Positions 11,517-23,619 of a stretch of 64,000 nt of DNA are shown here, piece after piece. The notes below the pieces were generated by a model that was not told where the DNA came from, searched no databases, and saw nothing but the letters and a program-made list of their open reading frames with translations. This DNA is from Valencia hispanica (Eukaryota; Chordata; Actinopteri; Cyprinodontiformes; Valenciidae): the NCBI GenBank assembly GCA_963556495.2, contig OY747707.1:31211371-31275370 (forward strand), read 5' to 3'. The position numbers and the translations under genes were made by a program. Position 1 is the first letter of the stretch. Every line of letters starts with the position of its first letter.

Positions 11517-11772
11517 ATGGACGGCGAGCGCACTCTCTATGCGTCCAATCACGGGATCGAGTCTGCGGGGCGCGGATCCTCTAACTTCGAGGTGATGGAT
11601 GGGCTGCTGTACCGCAAGAAGTTTGAGAAGGGCTTCATCAACTACCGGGAGGTTCTGAGTGAGGATCGGAGGCAGGAGGCCATCTCCACCTTCCACAGGC
11701 GGCGGCCCGGCCTGCGCCACCTCTCCCTGGAAGAGACCTATAAATGCGTGGCCGAAAACTACTGGTGGGAGG
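11517..11772 (+). CDS. Exon 1 (coding)
   Basis: Encodes residues 1-85 and the first base of codon 86, including the two His of the HHCC module. The donor GTATGT follows at 11773. Confidence 0.85.
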
Positions 11773-14700
11773 GTATGTACACCTGGGCAAGGGATGAGGG
11801 GATGTTTCTGTCATCCTTTCACGTTTTAATTAGTTAAACACGTTTTATTCTTTCGTATAAGTGTTTCTAACTTTCAAACAAAACAAAAAGGAGGAGCCTA
11901 GATCAGGTACCTGAGCTATGGTTGCTTTTAGTAAGTTTATCTAGAACTTCATTGTACACTTTTTTTTGGGGGGGGGGGGGGGGGGGGTTGTTTAACTGTG
12001 TACTTGCAAAACTATTTACACCCCAGTCGAACTTTTCCACACAATATCTTGTTGCAAGCTTTAATTTTGTTTATTTATTTTTATTTTACCAACATAAAGT
12101 AGTGCATAATTGTGATGTGATAGGAAAAGGATACATTGTTTTTGAATTTTCTTAATGGGCAGAAATATGAAGCTCTGTAAGGTTGGGTGGAGAGCATCTG
12201 TGTTAAATAGTAATTTATCTCTTATCAGTCGAGTTTGGGTCTGGACTTTGATCTAAATCGTTCCATTGCATGTTTAAGTTTGCTGTCCTGCTGAAAATTG
12301 ATCCTTTGCCCCAGTCTATTATTATTTTGCAGCCTCTTTCAGTTTAGCCCCCACAGCATGATGCTGCCCCCACCATGTTTCAGTCTTGGGATGGTGTGTT
12401 CAGGGTGATGCACATCTTTATTCGAATCTTTGCTGTGTCCCTTGCAGGCTTTGTGGAAAGTGGACAACCTACCAAAACATTGTATCTGGACAATATAGAT
12501 GTGTGCAATAATGCATCTGCAAAAGACTGCTGGGATGCAATGTTTGGGTGGGATTTCTGAATTCAGTAGGTTGTATTGGATTGTATTTAGGGTTATCTAA
12601 GTAAAAGGGGTTGAATACACTTGTCAACACCCCCCCCCGACTTGTATTTGCAGAGGACTCTGAAAAATCATTGGTTTTTCTCCTTTCACTGTATCCATGG
12701 ACTATTCTGCATATATGTGTCTGTCATGTAAAATGTTCATAAAACACATTGAGGTTTGCAGTTGTAGCATGGCGAGTTGTGAAAACACTCGAGGGGTGTG
12801 ATTATTTTAACGAGGCATGTGTTTAATTTTCCTCTAAGCTGCTCTTTATTGTCTCAATTGAGCTTCACTATTTTTTTTCTTTTCCCCTTTTGGACCCAGT
12901 CTGCCTTATTCTACAAAATGTATTTTTTCTCCCTGTAGAAGCAGCTTTAAAACAAAATCTAAAATACATTTTTTTAATTTAATTTTTTCACAGTGAATTG
13001 CAACTATTGTTTCCTCCTTGTTTTCACTAAGTCTCTTTATCTTTTGGACACCTTGTTGCCAACCTGCCTATGTAACCTGGTTGTTTCTTAGTCTCTTCAA
13101 GTTGGCGTTAAAAGACAACTTTGCGCTTGTTTATGGACTTTTGACCCTTTTAAATATATTTAGATCTTTTTCTGTCCCACTTGAACTCTGTCGCTTCGTC
13201 TTTCTTTTCCTTTATTCTAAGGTGTTTGCATGTCTCCCTTTTCTTCCCCCCACAGGAATGTACTTCCAGATCAGAGACTTTGTCCTGCACTGTCCACAAT
13301 GTAAGAGTCTGCACAGTAAAACATCAGCGGTAAGAAGAGGACATTTTAATTGTTTGCTACCTTACATATTTACAGGTGTCTAATTAGCCACATGTTAGAG
13401 TTCGCACCTTTCCTTGCCAGTTTCTCAGGTGGTTTTTCTCTCACGCTTCGGCAATGATTTGTTTCTCCAGTGATACCTTCTTTGTCTAATTTCTTTGTCT
13501 CTCACTGTTTTTGCCTCTCAGAGGTTTGATGGCCGGAGATGCGTCTCTAAGACGGTACCGTCACACGGCGCCGACCTGCTCAGCAAGCTGAGGACCCAAA
13601 GGGAGGCGGGGTTGTTCTGTGACATCACCCTGCGCACGAACGGAGGATCCTTCTCGGCCCACCGAGCCGTCCTGGCGGCGGTCAGCGATCACTTTCACGA
13701 AGTTTTGGCTGAAATGGACTCTAGCAAGAGAGCAGACATAGATCTCTCTGGTAGGGCTTTAAAATGTCAAGCTTCATCATTTGGGGCATTGTAGTGCTAT
13801 ACAGTTGGGTACATTTGATTAAAAATCCTGATCCACCAGTCATTTGTTTACAATTAAAATATTTATTAATAAAGGGGTCTAGATCAGAGGATCTCCCGTT
13901 TTTTATTTTCAGGCATACACATTTTATTGGCTAAAACACAAAGCGGTGCAGAATTTTATTGTGGAAGATGAATGATATTTGGTTTTCAACATTGTTACAA
14001 ATGCAGCCTTCAAAAAATGACATGCATTTGTATTTAGCCCCATTCACTCTGATACCCCAAGATAAAATCAAGTAAAACCAGCTGCCTTCGGGAGTAATCT
14101 AATTAGATAAATACATCTCAGTATATATCCAGCTGTTCTGTGAAGGCCTCAGATGTTGGACTAAGGGGGACTGAATGCAAACCCACGGCATATCTTTCTG
14201 ATTATTATTAGCAAAACAAAAAAATATGTATGATTTTCTATCATTGTGATTATTTATTATGTTGGTGCATCACCAAAAAAAAAAAAAAAATCTCGATGAT
14301 GAACACCTTTGAAAGACGCTTTGTCTGTGGTGTCATGACACTGACACTGTGGGATGTAATACGGTAACATCTTCACAAGGAAACAAATGTAAACTCTACT
14401 TTTTAAGTACTTTGTTCCTAGTGTTGCCTAATCTCCTCTGAATTATTTTCTCCTTGAAATAGAATGAAGAAAGAAACAAGAGATGCTTTGAGTTATTTTA
14501 GTAGTGATAACTTCTGTTTTATTAAGGAGTGGAAAATGATTAAATGCAAAAAAAAAATTGTTGCTTTCATAAAAACTGGGTTAAGCAAACAAAGGTGAGG
14601 TGTTTCTCAGTGTGTTGATGAGTCTGGCCTTTCAGTTTGAAATGTAATCAACAAACAGAGACTTGGAGAATCCTTATCATGGAATGCAGCCTTTGTTTCT

Positions 14701-17700
14701 AAACAGAAGTTTACTTTATCAGCAAGCTCGTCTAATGTTTCCTTACCGGATACACCAAGCTGTCGTACTCTCCTAATGCAAGTTCTTCTTGTTTCAGGTT
14801 TCAGCGAGGACAGTCTCTTGTCTCTGCTGGACTTCTCCTACTCCTCCACGTTGTGTGTTCGTCAGGAGGATCTACCAGAAGTCTGTGCGATGGCCCGTCA
14901 CCTGGGCATGTGGCCTGCAGTGGAAGCCTGCTCTGCCCTCCTCAGAGAGCAGGAACGTCAGCTCCATGCTCCTGGCAAGGCCTACAGCTCAGCCCGTGCT
15001 GGTGCTTTCAGTCAGCACCATCACCAGCAAAGGGAAGGCCTTTTGAAACGGGAGAACACGAATGATAGCTTTAGTCTAACGCTAGAGACGTCCGATGAGT
15101 CTTTACCAGAAAGTCCTAAGCGTAACTTGCGCAGGACGGCAAAATCCCAGGTTCAAAACGGCCTCCCTCTGAGTCCCTCGCACAGGATGAAGCTTATGGA
15201 CTTCAAATCTCCCTCTTCCAAGAAAGTCAGCACTCCTCGGCACGTCATCGTCACGACTCGGTCTCAGAGTTACTCGCCCATGTCTGCGTCAAACACCCGT
15301 CTTCTCCGCTCCTCTCCCGGAGCTGCCAAAGAGGTTCAGAGGTTCCTGCCTAAGCCAGAGACACCTCAGAGGAACAGAAAGTCTCACTCCATCCGCAAAC
15401 TCTCGTCCAGGTCGCGGCCCGGGACGTCGTGCAGCCCGGTGAGGGTGAAGCAGGAAGCGGAGGAGGTCGGGGAGGACGAGGAGGATTACGCAAGAGCGCA
15501 GGAGAAGTACAAGCTGATGAATGTCCTGGGACTCCAGAGGACTGCTCTTCTTCCCAGACCGGAAGATCTAATCGGCTGGAGGCAGAAGAAGCGGCTTCGG
15601 AAGTTAAAGGCCAACAACTACTCGCTGACGAAGCGACGGAAACCGCGTTCTTCGCCGTCATATGAAGATATGAAGCTTTCACTTCCCCTCTGCGACCCCG
15701 TCAACAGTCGACTCCTCAAGAAGTCGGTCACGTCCAAGGTTTCAGGGTCCGCCAGAGTCGAGCAGATTCCAACTAAGAGGCAGAGAAGCGTCCAGCAGCT
15801 CATTCCTCCCACCGACAGGAGCATGAGAAGTAAAGGGGTTTTACCGGACCTGTTCCAGCGCACGTCCAGGCCGGTCTTTGGTGGTAGGGAACTCAGGCGG
15901 TCTGTGAGGAAGGGTGATGGTTCCCAGCAGCCTCTGCGTTACAGCAGTAAGAAAACCATTGTAAGAAACGTGGTTAAAATCAAAGCAGAAATGACTGAAT
16001 ACGCCATCTCAGGTCTAAGGGTGTCAACACATGGACAAAGTGGCCACACCTCTCTGAACTCCCTGCCTTCACAGAGAACACAGGCTAGAAAAAAGGTGAC
16101 TGCAGATGCCGTAAAAACGCTTCGCTACAATAGCGGCCGACCGGGAGCAAAAGCCAAGCTGAGACGGGCCTCCACGAAGGAGGCGGACAAGACGAAGGGC
16201 AAGTCCAGAGAGGAAGGAAGGCCAAAAGTGAAGGATCCTGAACCCAACGGTCTGTCGGAGCATTCCCCTCCACCCTCTATTTATAGTCACCCTCTTTACA
16301 AAACCATTAAAGAAGAGCCAATAGAACCAGTGCCAGTTGTTGGACCTTTCCCCGATCCGCCCTCGCCAGACCTGGGAAAACGCCAGAGCAAACCGCCCAT
16401 CAAACTGCTGGACTCCGGCTTTCTGTTCAGCTTCTGTCGGCCGGCGGGAGGGTCCGTGACCGGCCTGAAGAAGGAGGAGGAGAGCGTAGCTATCTGCTTG
16501 ACGCGGTCCGTCTCTCAGGTCCCAGAAAGATTCGAGGCAGAAGGGTCTCCCCAAAGAACGCTGAGAGCCAGGGGCCCAGCGGGCCTACGCGTGATGAAGG
16601 GGGAGGAGAGGAGAGTCGCACAAGGACAGACTCAAAGACACAGACTGAAGTCCAGAGACACCAGAACACATCTGGACAAATGTGCTGGGTTGAAAGCTAC
16701 AAGGAAGACGCCAAAGGTAAACAACAAGGCAGTTAGAGAGAGACATATTGTACAGTTCTGGTCAGACGTTTGCCTCCACTCATCGTGGGTATGGCCCTCA
16801 ACAAGGTTCTGGTATAACTTATTTAATCCAATTCTTTTTTATCATTGCACCCGCTGTGCAACATACTGGCAATGAAACAGACCCTCATCATGATGCTGCT
16901 ACCGTGCTACTTTAAAGTTGGTGTAATCACCAACACCAGCTACACGGCGTAACTGGTGTTCTCCAGTTCATGATCGCCTTTAGCCGTGCTGGTTCCTGGG
17001 TTGTTGCTGAACATCCCAACCATTTTTGGGTTTTTTTCCCCATCTGGAGGGGGCAGTTTGGATCAGAGGGTTGAAACCTGGACATAATTGGGTGTCTTTG
17101 AACGGCTCCAGCAGGGAAATGGTTAGCTTCTGGGTGAGGCCCTGACCTGAACCCTGTTTAAGTGTTGGGACTGCCCTTAAAAGACGAGTCTGTGAACGAA
17201 AACACGCCGCTATCAATTCTTCCAAGCAGGGTGGTCAACAATCCTAGAATTTTGCCAAACGTTTCCTAATGGCAACAAAAAGTGCGTTGTTGATGTGCAG
17301 CTGGATATGAAACCGATTAGGAGAAGATTAGAGAAAATCCACATTAAATTCAAACATTAAATCAATCAAGTCTTGTTTTTTTTAAGGTCTCTGAAGTCTA
17401 TGAAATATTGTAAAATCAAGGATTCGGATGCATCGAAGTCAAATACATTCGTGCCCATGAGGAGAATATGTAAAATTCTTGCAGCAGCTGTGTAAAAGCT
17501 TTTGTTTTCATTCTCTAGGACCAGTCAACATTTGGATAGGAAAGAAACAAAGTACAGTGGAAGATCAGCGATTGCTGGAAATGTTTAATTTTTGGACTGA
17601 GCGGTGACTGTCTTATTGTTTTCATGTGTAGACACAAAATAAGGTCCATGCCCTGAGCAGCAGCAGGAGCTGCGCCATGCTGGACGCTGTACATCGAGCC

Positions 17701-20335
17701 CGCCTAAAGCAGCTTCGAGGGCCTCGGAGTCAAGCACCCAAAGTCCCAAAGGCATCCCACGCCTGTCTGCAATGTCCAGCTGCCTACAAGGACTGCGACG
17801 CTCTAATTATGCATCAGTTAAGGCACATTGATGGAAAGCACTGGCCCTGTCCGGTAAGACCCAGCTTCCTAGATGTTGACTAGAACCGCTTGTCTGTACC
17901 AACGGCTGCCCTGTTTCCAGCATCAGGGATCCAGTTACAGGCCAGTTCATTGTGAAGAATGGATCCCAAGGCAGAATAGTTGCCTCACGTACAACATAAC
18001 GATTTTAGTTCGTTTTCTGGTCTAGAAGTTAAGGAGAACAAAATGGCCACTGACAAAAATATCTTTGCTTTAGCCAAATGAAAGGTGTTTTTGTAGGTTT
18101 AGTACTGTAATTGGACAAATAAAATTAAAAAAGAGCACCTTGCATCTAAAAAAAAATTATTTCATATGTTTAACTTACTGTAATTTTGAGTTCATTGACT
18201 GGATTTGTTTTGGTGCTGCTACTATGGTAGTATTTAGAGAAAATAGAAATGTTTTTAGTCTGTGAAATTATACATTCTGTTTTTTTGTTTCAATTACATT
18301 TCACTCAGATTATGTTAGTGTTTCTGTAAAACAACAGCGTTAAAGCAAGAAGGCAACCAGAAACTGAAAAAAGTCAACATCACAATGTTGTCTACTACTA
18401 GAGTCACACTCTCCGTTGACAAGTTTTTAAAGTTTTCTAACAATATTCTTTCACATTTATTCCATACCACAGCATAGAAAACAAACAAGGATTTTCACTT
18501 TAGTATATTGATTTCATGGAAAGAAGTCCAGCATGAAAAAATAAATAACATGTTGCTCTTGCTATTTATGTATTTCCCAATAATAATAAAAAACTCAAAG
18601 ATGATCAGATTGAACTGGACATAAATAAAATAGAACTCATATAGCCATAAGTTCAGTTCCTAAAAGAAAATGATCTTTATTTACTTTTATTGCAATAATG
18701 GAGACTATTAGTTATATATTGCTTACATGTATTAACTCTAGTATACTAGTATCTAGTATGTAAAAAATTATCAGTGTTCTTGCTGTTAACATTTTGTACA
18801 ACCCCATTTTTGCACAGATTACTGATAAACGAGTGACAGCCTATTATAAAATAAAGCGGATCAGATATTACTTCCCGTTTCCCTGGGTTATTGATATGAT
18901 ACGACAACAGAGGGTATTCTTTCTTAGCTACTCGGCAACATAGGAAAAACAAGAGAAGTCTAATCTTTATAAATCTGGAGGATGGCAGGAAGAAAATATA
19001 TAGCATATATTATCCATATCAATACCCAGAGCAGCAATTAAAATAATTAATAGCTGATGCTTGGGGGGACACGAGGACTTAGATTTATCTTTCAACCACA
19101 CGCGGTGTGGAGGATAAGGAGAGGTAAAAAAATATCTCCAAAGCTCATTGTTGGAGAACTACTGTAGTGACTAAATCCTCTACTTTGACGCTAGTGGTTG
19201 CTAATTTTATTGGTGGTAGGCTTTGTTTTCACGTCCAATCAAAGCTTACAGAACCCTTTGTTTCCACTTCTATTCATAAGAGTGATTTTTCTTTTCGTCT
19301 GTTTATGTTTCTCAGAAAAAGCTGGTAACTCCAGACTAAGTACAGTAGAAAACCAGCAACGCCTGAACAGACTTAGAATTAAACTTATATTACCCCAATG
19401 CATATGCAAACCCTTAGTGATGATAAAGGAAAGGAAACAAACGTGTCTCCTACAGCTATGTTTCAACATTTACAACAGGGACTTTAACTAGAAATGTGAT
19501 GGGTTTTTTCCCGTTTTTTTTTAAAGATAAGATCAAGATCTATCTTTTTAGCACTGAAAAATCCCAGCGAGTCTGGCATAGTACAAAAGATGAATACATG
19601 GAAAAAGGGACCGTAAGCTCATGGTTAAGCATGTTGGGGGATCTGTGATGCTATGGGCTCATTTGTTTTCCACAGGTCTAGGGAATCTTGTTTTTAGGCA
19701 ATCCTTCATGGACTATTTAAAATGACATGAAATTTGAAATACAAATCAGAAATTGGAGAATGAATCACCTTTTGTCTCTGTAACAGGTTGAAAATTCTAA
19801 ATATTCTCCAGAGCATCACAGAAATGGTTTAGATTAATCTTTTTTTCCTGGCCGTCTCAGTCCCTGGATTGAAATCTTACAGAAAAGCTGTGAGGAGACT
19901 TTAGCAGAGACTTACTTAATGAAATGTAGAAGACAAGCAAGTTCTGTCCTATTGGCAGGAAGAAGTTAATAAGAAAATTAATTGATAAATTAAGAATTAG
20001 AAAAATATTTATTGTGGAATTATTTTTCCCTCTCTGAATACATATTCTATTTATTTGTGAAGTGATGCTGCTCAGTAAAAGGCTTTTAGACAATAATTAT
20101 CATAGAGGCAATGTGAATGGTGCTCTTCATCTTTTTGCACCCCAGCTATAAAACAACTTGCATCACAGCAGTGTCAGTTAAAGCCTCTGTACGTTTACTC
20201 CTTTTCTCTCATCTTCTCTCTGCTCTGCAGCTCTGCAGCAAGACCTTCTTCAGACTGAGGAATGTTCGGAATCACATCCGCACCCACGACCCCAAATTGT
20301 ACAAATGCCGGAGCTGCATTGCAGCCGGTTCATGA
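11517..20335 (+). CDS. BTB/POZ zinc-finger protein with integrase-type HHCC domain (ZBTB11-like)
   Basis: The only host gene seen. Six coding exons join in frame (11517-11772, 13256-13329, 13522-13750, 14798-16716, 17632-17853, 20231-20335), giving 934 codons. The start ATG has a strong context (A at -3, G at +4). Domains in order: an integrase-type zinc-binding module, His60-x7-His68-x29-Cys98-x2-Cys101; a BTB/POZ domain at about 127-236 (GLFCDITLRTNGGSFSAHRAVL, split by an intron after DLS); a long Ser/Arg/Lys-rich linker to about 860 with basic nuclear-localisation-like clusters and SUMO-type motifs (VKQE, IKEEP); and two C2H2 fingers, Cys871-x2-Cys874-x12-His887-x3-His891 and Cys899-x2-Cys902-x12-His915-x3-His919. 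A further Cys-x2-Cys (926/929) is cut by the stop. HHCC followed by BTB is the layout of ZBTB11, but ZBTB11 has many more fingers, so this is a relative or paralogue and not a firm orthologue. Likely a nuclear DNA-binding regulator that dimerises through BTB. Confidence 0.85.
11968..11987 (+). repeat. Poly-G run in intron 1
   Basis: Eight T followed by twenty G, a likely G-quadruplex and sequencing-error site. Confidence 0.9.
12235..12780 (-). mobile_element. Tc1/mariner relic in intron 1
   Basis: The plus strand carries CACAGCATGATGCTGCC at 12353-12369, the reverse complement of the Tc1 KHGGGSIMLWG region, and GTCATGTAAAATG near 12722 from the terminal region. It is strongly degraded with no usable frame. 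Confidence 0.7.
13256..13329 (+). CDS. Exon 2
   Basis: Preceded by a pyrimidine-rich acceptor ending CCCCCCACAG and followed by the donor GTAAGA at 13330. It completes the HHCC module with CPQC. Confidence 0.85.
13522..13750 (+). CDS. Exon 3
   Basis: The acceptor TGCCTCTCAG precedes it and the donor GTAGGG follows at 13751. It encodes the first two thirds of the BTB domain (LFCDITLRT, AHRAVLAAVS). Confidence 0.85.
13985..14190 (+). mobile_element. Tc1/mariner relic in intron 3
   Basis: Matches the 5' non-coding part of the common fish Tc1 family (GCATTTGTATTTAGCCCC, CACTCTGATACCCC, ATCTAATTAG, CTGTTCTGTGAAGGCCTC). The same segment is seen at 41100-41255. Confidence 0.7.
14798..16716 (+). 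CDS. Exon 4 (large)
   Basis: The acceptor CTTGTTTCAG precedes it and the donor GTAAAC follows at 16717. It encodes the end of the BTB domain (LLSLLDFSYSSTL) and the whole basic linker, about 640 residues, with no break. Confidence 0.88.
16960..17330 (+). mobile_element. Tc1-like transposase relic in intron 4
   Basis: Around 17145-17310 a broken frame reads LNPV, LKRRVCERK and ATKSALL, like the C-terminal third of a Tc1-type transposase. Stops and frameshifts are frequent. Confidence 0.55.
17632..17853 (+). CDS. Exon 5
   Basis: The acceptor TTTTCATGTGTAG precedes it and the donor GTAAGA follows at 17854. It encodes C2H2 finger 1 and the first Cys of finger 2. Confidence 0.85.
19590..19770 (+). 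mobile_element. Tc1/mariner fragment in intron 5
   Basis: The frame GTTAAGCATGTTGGGGG at 19624-19640 reads VKHVGGSVMLW, the Tc1 transposase core. No ends are visible. Confidence 0.6.
20231..20335 (+). CDS. Exon 6 to the apparent stop
   Basis: The acceptor TGCTCTGCAG precedes it. It completes C2H2 finger 2 (RNHIRTH) and ends at TGA 20333-20335, just after a third Cys-x2-Cys. The stop may result from a one-base insertion; see the candidate extension. Confidence 0.8.
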   Translation, partial: LCSKTFFRLRNVRNHIRTHDPKLYKCRSCIAAGS

Positions 20336-20723
20336 GGCAGCCGAAGACGCCTGCTTCAAGCACTGGCACAGCGAGGTTGGTGAAACGGATACTCTCCGAG
20401 ACTAAGTTCGCGTGTCAGCCGTCCTGACTGTGTTGATTGTTGAGAGGAAAATGGGTTTTATTTAACTTTTGTTTGGATTGTAGCGCAGTACGATTGCCGG
20501 TGCTTATTGATTTCCTTTAGATCCTCGTCTCTGCTTCATTAACAGAAGCGGTTTGTCTCGTTTCCAGGACGAAAGCCATCCGTGTCTCACCAGCAGCAGT
20601 CAGCCTAAAGCCAGAGGCACAACGATGGATCCGAAGCTTGTACATACTGAATCCAGTCACTCGAGCACAACGGTCCGCAGAAAGACATCACTGCTGATAT
20701 CAACGATTACTAAAATTATTTAA
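20331..20723 (+). CDS. Candidate frameshifted C-terminal extension of the gene
   Basis: In the neighbouring frame, 20331-20375 reads on without a stop (HEAAEDACFKHWHSE). It meets a possible donor GTTGGT at 20376 in phase 0. An acceptor TCGTTTCCAG ends at 20567, and from 20568 the same phase stays open for 51 codons to TAA at 20721-20723. One extra G in the GG at 20327-20328 would be enough to cause the shift. I infer that the ancestral protein ended here and that the TGA at 20333 is a frameshift, polymorphism or assembly error. The donor is weak, so this is not certain. Confidence 0.45.
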
Positions 20724-21500
20724 ATAATCAAACCAAGGTTGCCGTTCCTGTTTGCTTCTTTGGTAGCTACAGAAACTTGAACATTACTCTCAGGGGGCGG
20801 GGAATGTGATGCCACGGTGTAAAGCGATTTCACATCACAGCTGTATAAAAATAAGTAAGAAAAGAAATGTAAAGTGATTGATATAACTATTACTGCTACT
20901 TATTGTTACGTTTATTTTTCTATATATAGATGAATGTTGAGTGCACTTATGTCATAGCTTATGTTGTAAACCTAAGAAATGGTAATGAAGCCGAAGGTTT
21001 GTTGTCTGAGGTGGGAATACTTGAAGCTGTAAAAGTGCTGGGGGGGTATACTTGAAGTGGTAAAGTTGGGGTGGGGGGGAGGGGGTCCAGTTGATGTTTT
21101 TCTTGTGGTGTGCTAATGTTTCAATGACTTGATGACTTGGCATTGATCCGATGGGGTGGCGGGTGTACGAAGACACCACTGCATGTGTATTTTCAGGATA
21201 TTTGTAGTCCTCTGCCTTTTCCAAGGCTGCAGGGTTTAAAAAAGGGAAAGGTGTCGTTTTTATAAATGTGAATTTCTTAACTTTATTCGACGCGTCACAA
21301 CAGATGTTTTATTAATCTTCTCCTGTTCTTTAGTGCAGGATGACCAGATCATCTTGCTCTACTTAAAAATTTCCCCTCCTGCTGAGTAAATGCAATGTGC
21401 ACATACAGAGATGTTTATGTATCACAAATTGATTTTAGAAATAAATGAGCTGTCTCTTGCTATCTGTTAAAAGATTAAATAAATTTTGCCTTTAATATCC
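20336..21500 (+). other. 3' UTR of the BTB zinc-finger gene
   Basis: Non-coding sequence from the stop to the AATAAA signals at 21440-21445 and 21478-21483. If the frameshift interpretation is correct, 20376-20567 is an intron and 20568-20723 is coding. Confidence 0.6.
21478..21483 (+). terminator. Poly(A) signal AATAAA
   Basis: Canonical hexamer about 1.1 kb after the stop, followed by a T/GT-rich stretch (CCTCTTGTTTTTGTTG). A second AATAAA is at 21440-21445. Confidence 0.6.
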
Positions 21501-21529
21501 TCTTGTTTTTGTTGTTTTTTTGTGGCCAG

Positions 21530-23470
21530 ATTTAAATAAATCAATCTTTATTTATAAAGCGCTTTTCGTACAAAATGGCATCTCAAAGTGCTTTACAGAT
21601 TAAAACTACCCCACATAAAACCACATTCCCATCCCTCCCCCACAAAATTAAAAACATCACAGTTACACCCCCTCCCTCCAAACCAACCCTCATGCACATA
21701 CACTTAAAAGCAACAATAAAAAGGACAGTGGGCCGATTGCAGATAAGCCAGGTAAGGAAACGCCATCGACACAGGGCGGCTGGAGGAGGTGAGGCCAAGA
21801 CCCCCACCTCCACCCAAGCGCTACCTGGAGGGCACCCAGGCAGCTACAGCCGACCACTGCTCCCAGGGCTGAGGTCTCTGATAGAGGAAACACCGGAAGG
21901 AAGATTGAAATAACAGGTTAAGATATAAAGATAACTGGGATAAGATTAATTAGTAAAACTGATTACAATTTAATCAAAACATACGAAGCAACTAAACAGA
22001 CAATAATAAACAGTAGTCAGTTAAAAGCTAGGCTAAAAAGGTGAGTCTTGAGCCTGTTTTTAAAAACCTGAACGTTCTCTTTGGCCCTGAGGTCCTCTGG
22101 CAGCCTGTTACAGAGGTGAGGGCCATAATAATAGAAAGATGCTTCACCATGAGTGTGTCCTGACTTTAGGGATGACAAGAAGACGACTGCCAGAGGAGCG
22201 CAGAGACCACGAAGGTTCATAAGGTGAAAGCAGTTCTGAAAGATAAAAAGGCCCAAGACCATTAAGACACTTAAAAACCATTAAAAGAACCTTAAGATCG
22301 ATCCTAAAACATACTGGGAGCAATGAATTTAAGATGTGTGTAATGTGTTTCCGCATTCTGGTCTTCGTCAGGACGTGCTGCTGAATTTTGTGTATATATA
22401 TATATATATATACACACACACTTTTTGAGAAGACCAGAAAGCAGGGCATTACAGTAACCAACCTACTGGTGATAAAACCATGCATCAGTGTCTCTGTATC
22501 GGCCCGAGAAAGAATGGGGCGGACTCTGGCAATGTTCTTTAGATGATAAAAACCTATTTTAGTAATGTTTTTAATATGAGGGATAAAAATCAGCTCAGAG
22601 TCAAAAATCACGCCCAGGTTCTTCACTTGTATAGAAGGATTAAAAGACAGTGATTGTAGTTTTGGTAAAAGTTTCTCTCTCTGAGCCTCAGGACCGATGA
22701 CTAAAACTTCAGTTTTGTTCTGGTTGAGCTGGAGAAAGTTTTCTAGCATCCAGGATTTTATGTCTAAAATGCTGTTAAAAAGTGCATCCACTGACCATAT
22801 GTCATCAGGAGACATGGAGATGTACAACTGTGTATCATCATAACTGTGAAAGAAAACTCCATGTCTTCTGACGCTCAGATTTGTATAAAACCATGTTACT
22901 TTGAGAATACAAAATCTTACATCTGATGGTGTCTACCTTCCATCTGAAGTGGTCTGCGAACTCCTCACAAAGAGCGTTTGAGGGGGTTTTCTGAAATGCA
23001 TTAGTAGCTCGGTTAAAAAGTTTGTCAATGGTGGAAAATAGAATCTTGGAATTATTTTTATGTTCTGAGATGTTTTTGGAAAAATATGCATTTCTTGAGT
23101 TTCTTACTGCATTATTGTATGATTTGAGAAGTTCTGTGTATATTTGATGGCTTATTGTGGTTTTATATTTCCTCCGTTTTCTCTCTGCTGCCTTACATTT
23201 TCTCTTTAGATTTTTGAGGTTTTCATTTATCCACAGCAATGCAACTTTTAAGTGTAAACTTTAAATTTGTAGTGGAGCAAGCAGGTCAAGAGCGGACTGA
23301 AGCCTAATGTTCAAATAATTGACAATAAAATCACAGGGGGCAGGTAAAAGTATAGGAGGAATCTTTTGTAAAACTTCTAGAAAACCTGCAGCCACTTCAA
23401 GGGATAGATGAGATGACGCTTCTTGACAGTTCTCAAAACACCACCTGGTCACATCTTCTGAAATATGAAA
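21530..23470 (-). mobile_element. Second L2-type LINE family, internally deleted
   Basis: Minus-strand LINE. The upstream part at 22838-23470 encodes a basic linker (ENLKNLKRKCKAAERKRRK) typical of L2. The RT then resumes at 22827 with DDTQLYISMSPDD, after the catalytic region, and continues to KTHLFSLAFN near 22020. The RT palm between these blocks is deleted, with the junction close to 22830-22850. A TA/CA microsatellite at 22392-22422 lies inside the C-terminal coding part. The 3' UTR runs to about 21535 and ends in AGCGCTTTATAAATAAAG. It sits just beyond the poly(A) signal of the BTB gene. Confidence 0.8.
22392..22422. repeat. (TA)n(CA)n microsatellite
   Basis: Alternating TA followed by CA units inside the LINE coding remnant. 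Confidence 0.85.
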
Positions 23471-23619
23471 AGATGCTTTATGGGAGGAAATGTGGGATAA
23501 TTACATAAAAATAACGTGTAAATATAAAATGCAGTATTTTAAATAGATTTTTTACGAGAAAAAAAGCTGACCCTATGAATAAATTGCCCCCTGATTATGC
23601 CAACCTATGATTAGCTAAA

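Noticed and set aside
13018..13383. 121-codon open frame around exon 2
   Set aside because: Most of it is intron 1 pyrimidine-rich sequence; only 13256-13329 is supported by splice sites and domain content.
15350..16554. Minus-strand open frames opposite exon 4 (15350-15682, 15618-15863, 16069-16554)
   Set aside because: They are complementary to the well-supported large exon; composition explains their length.
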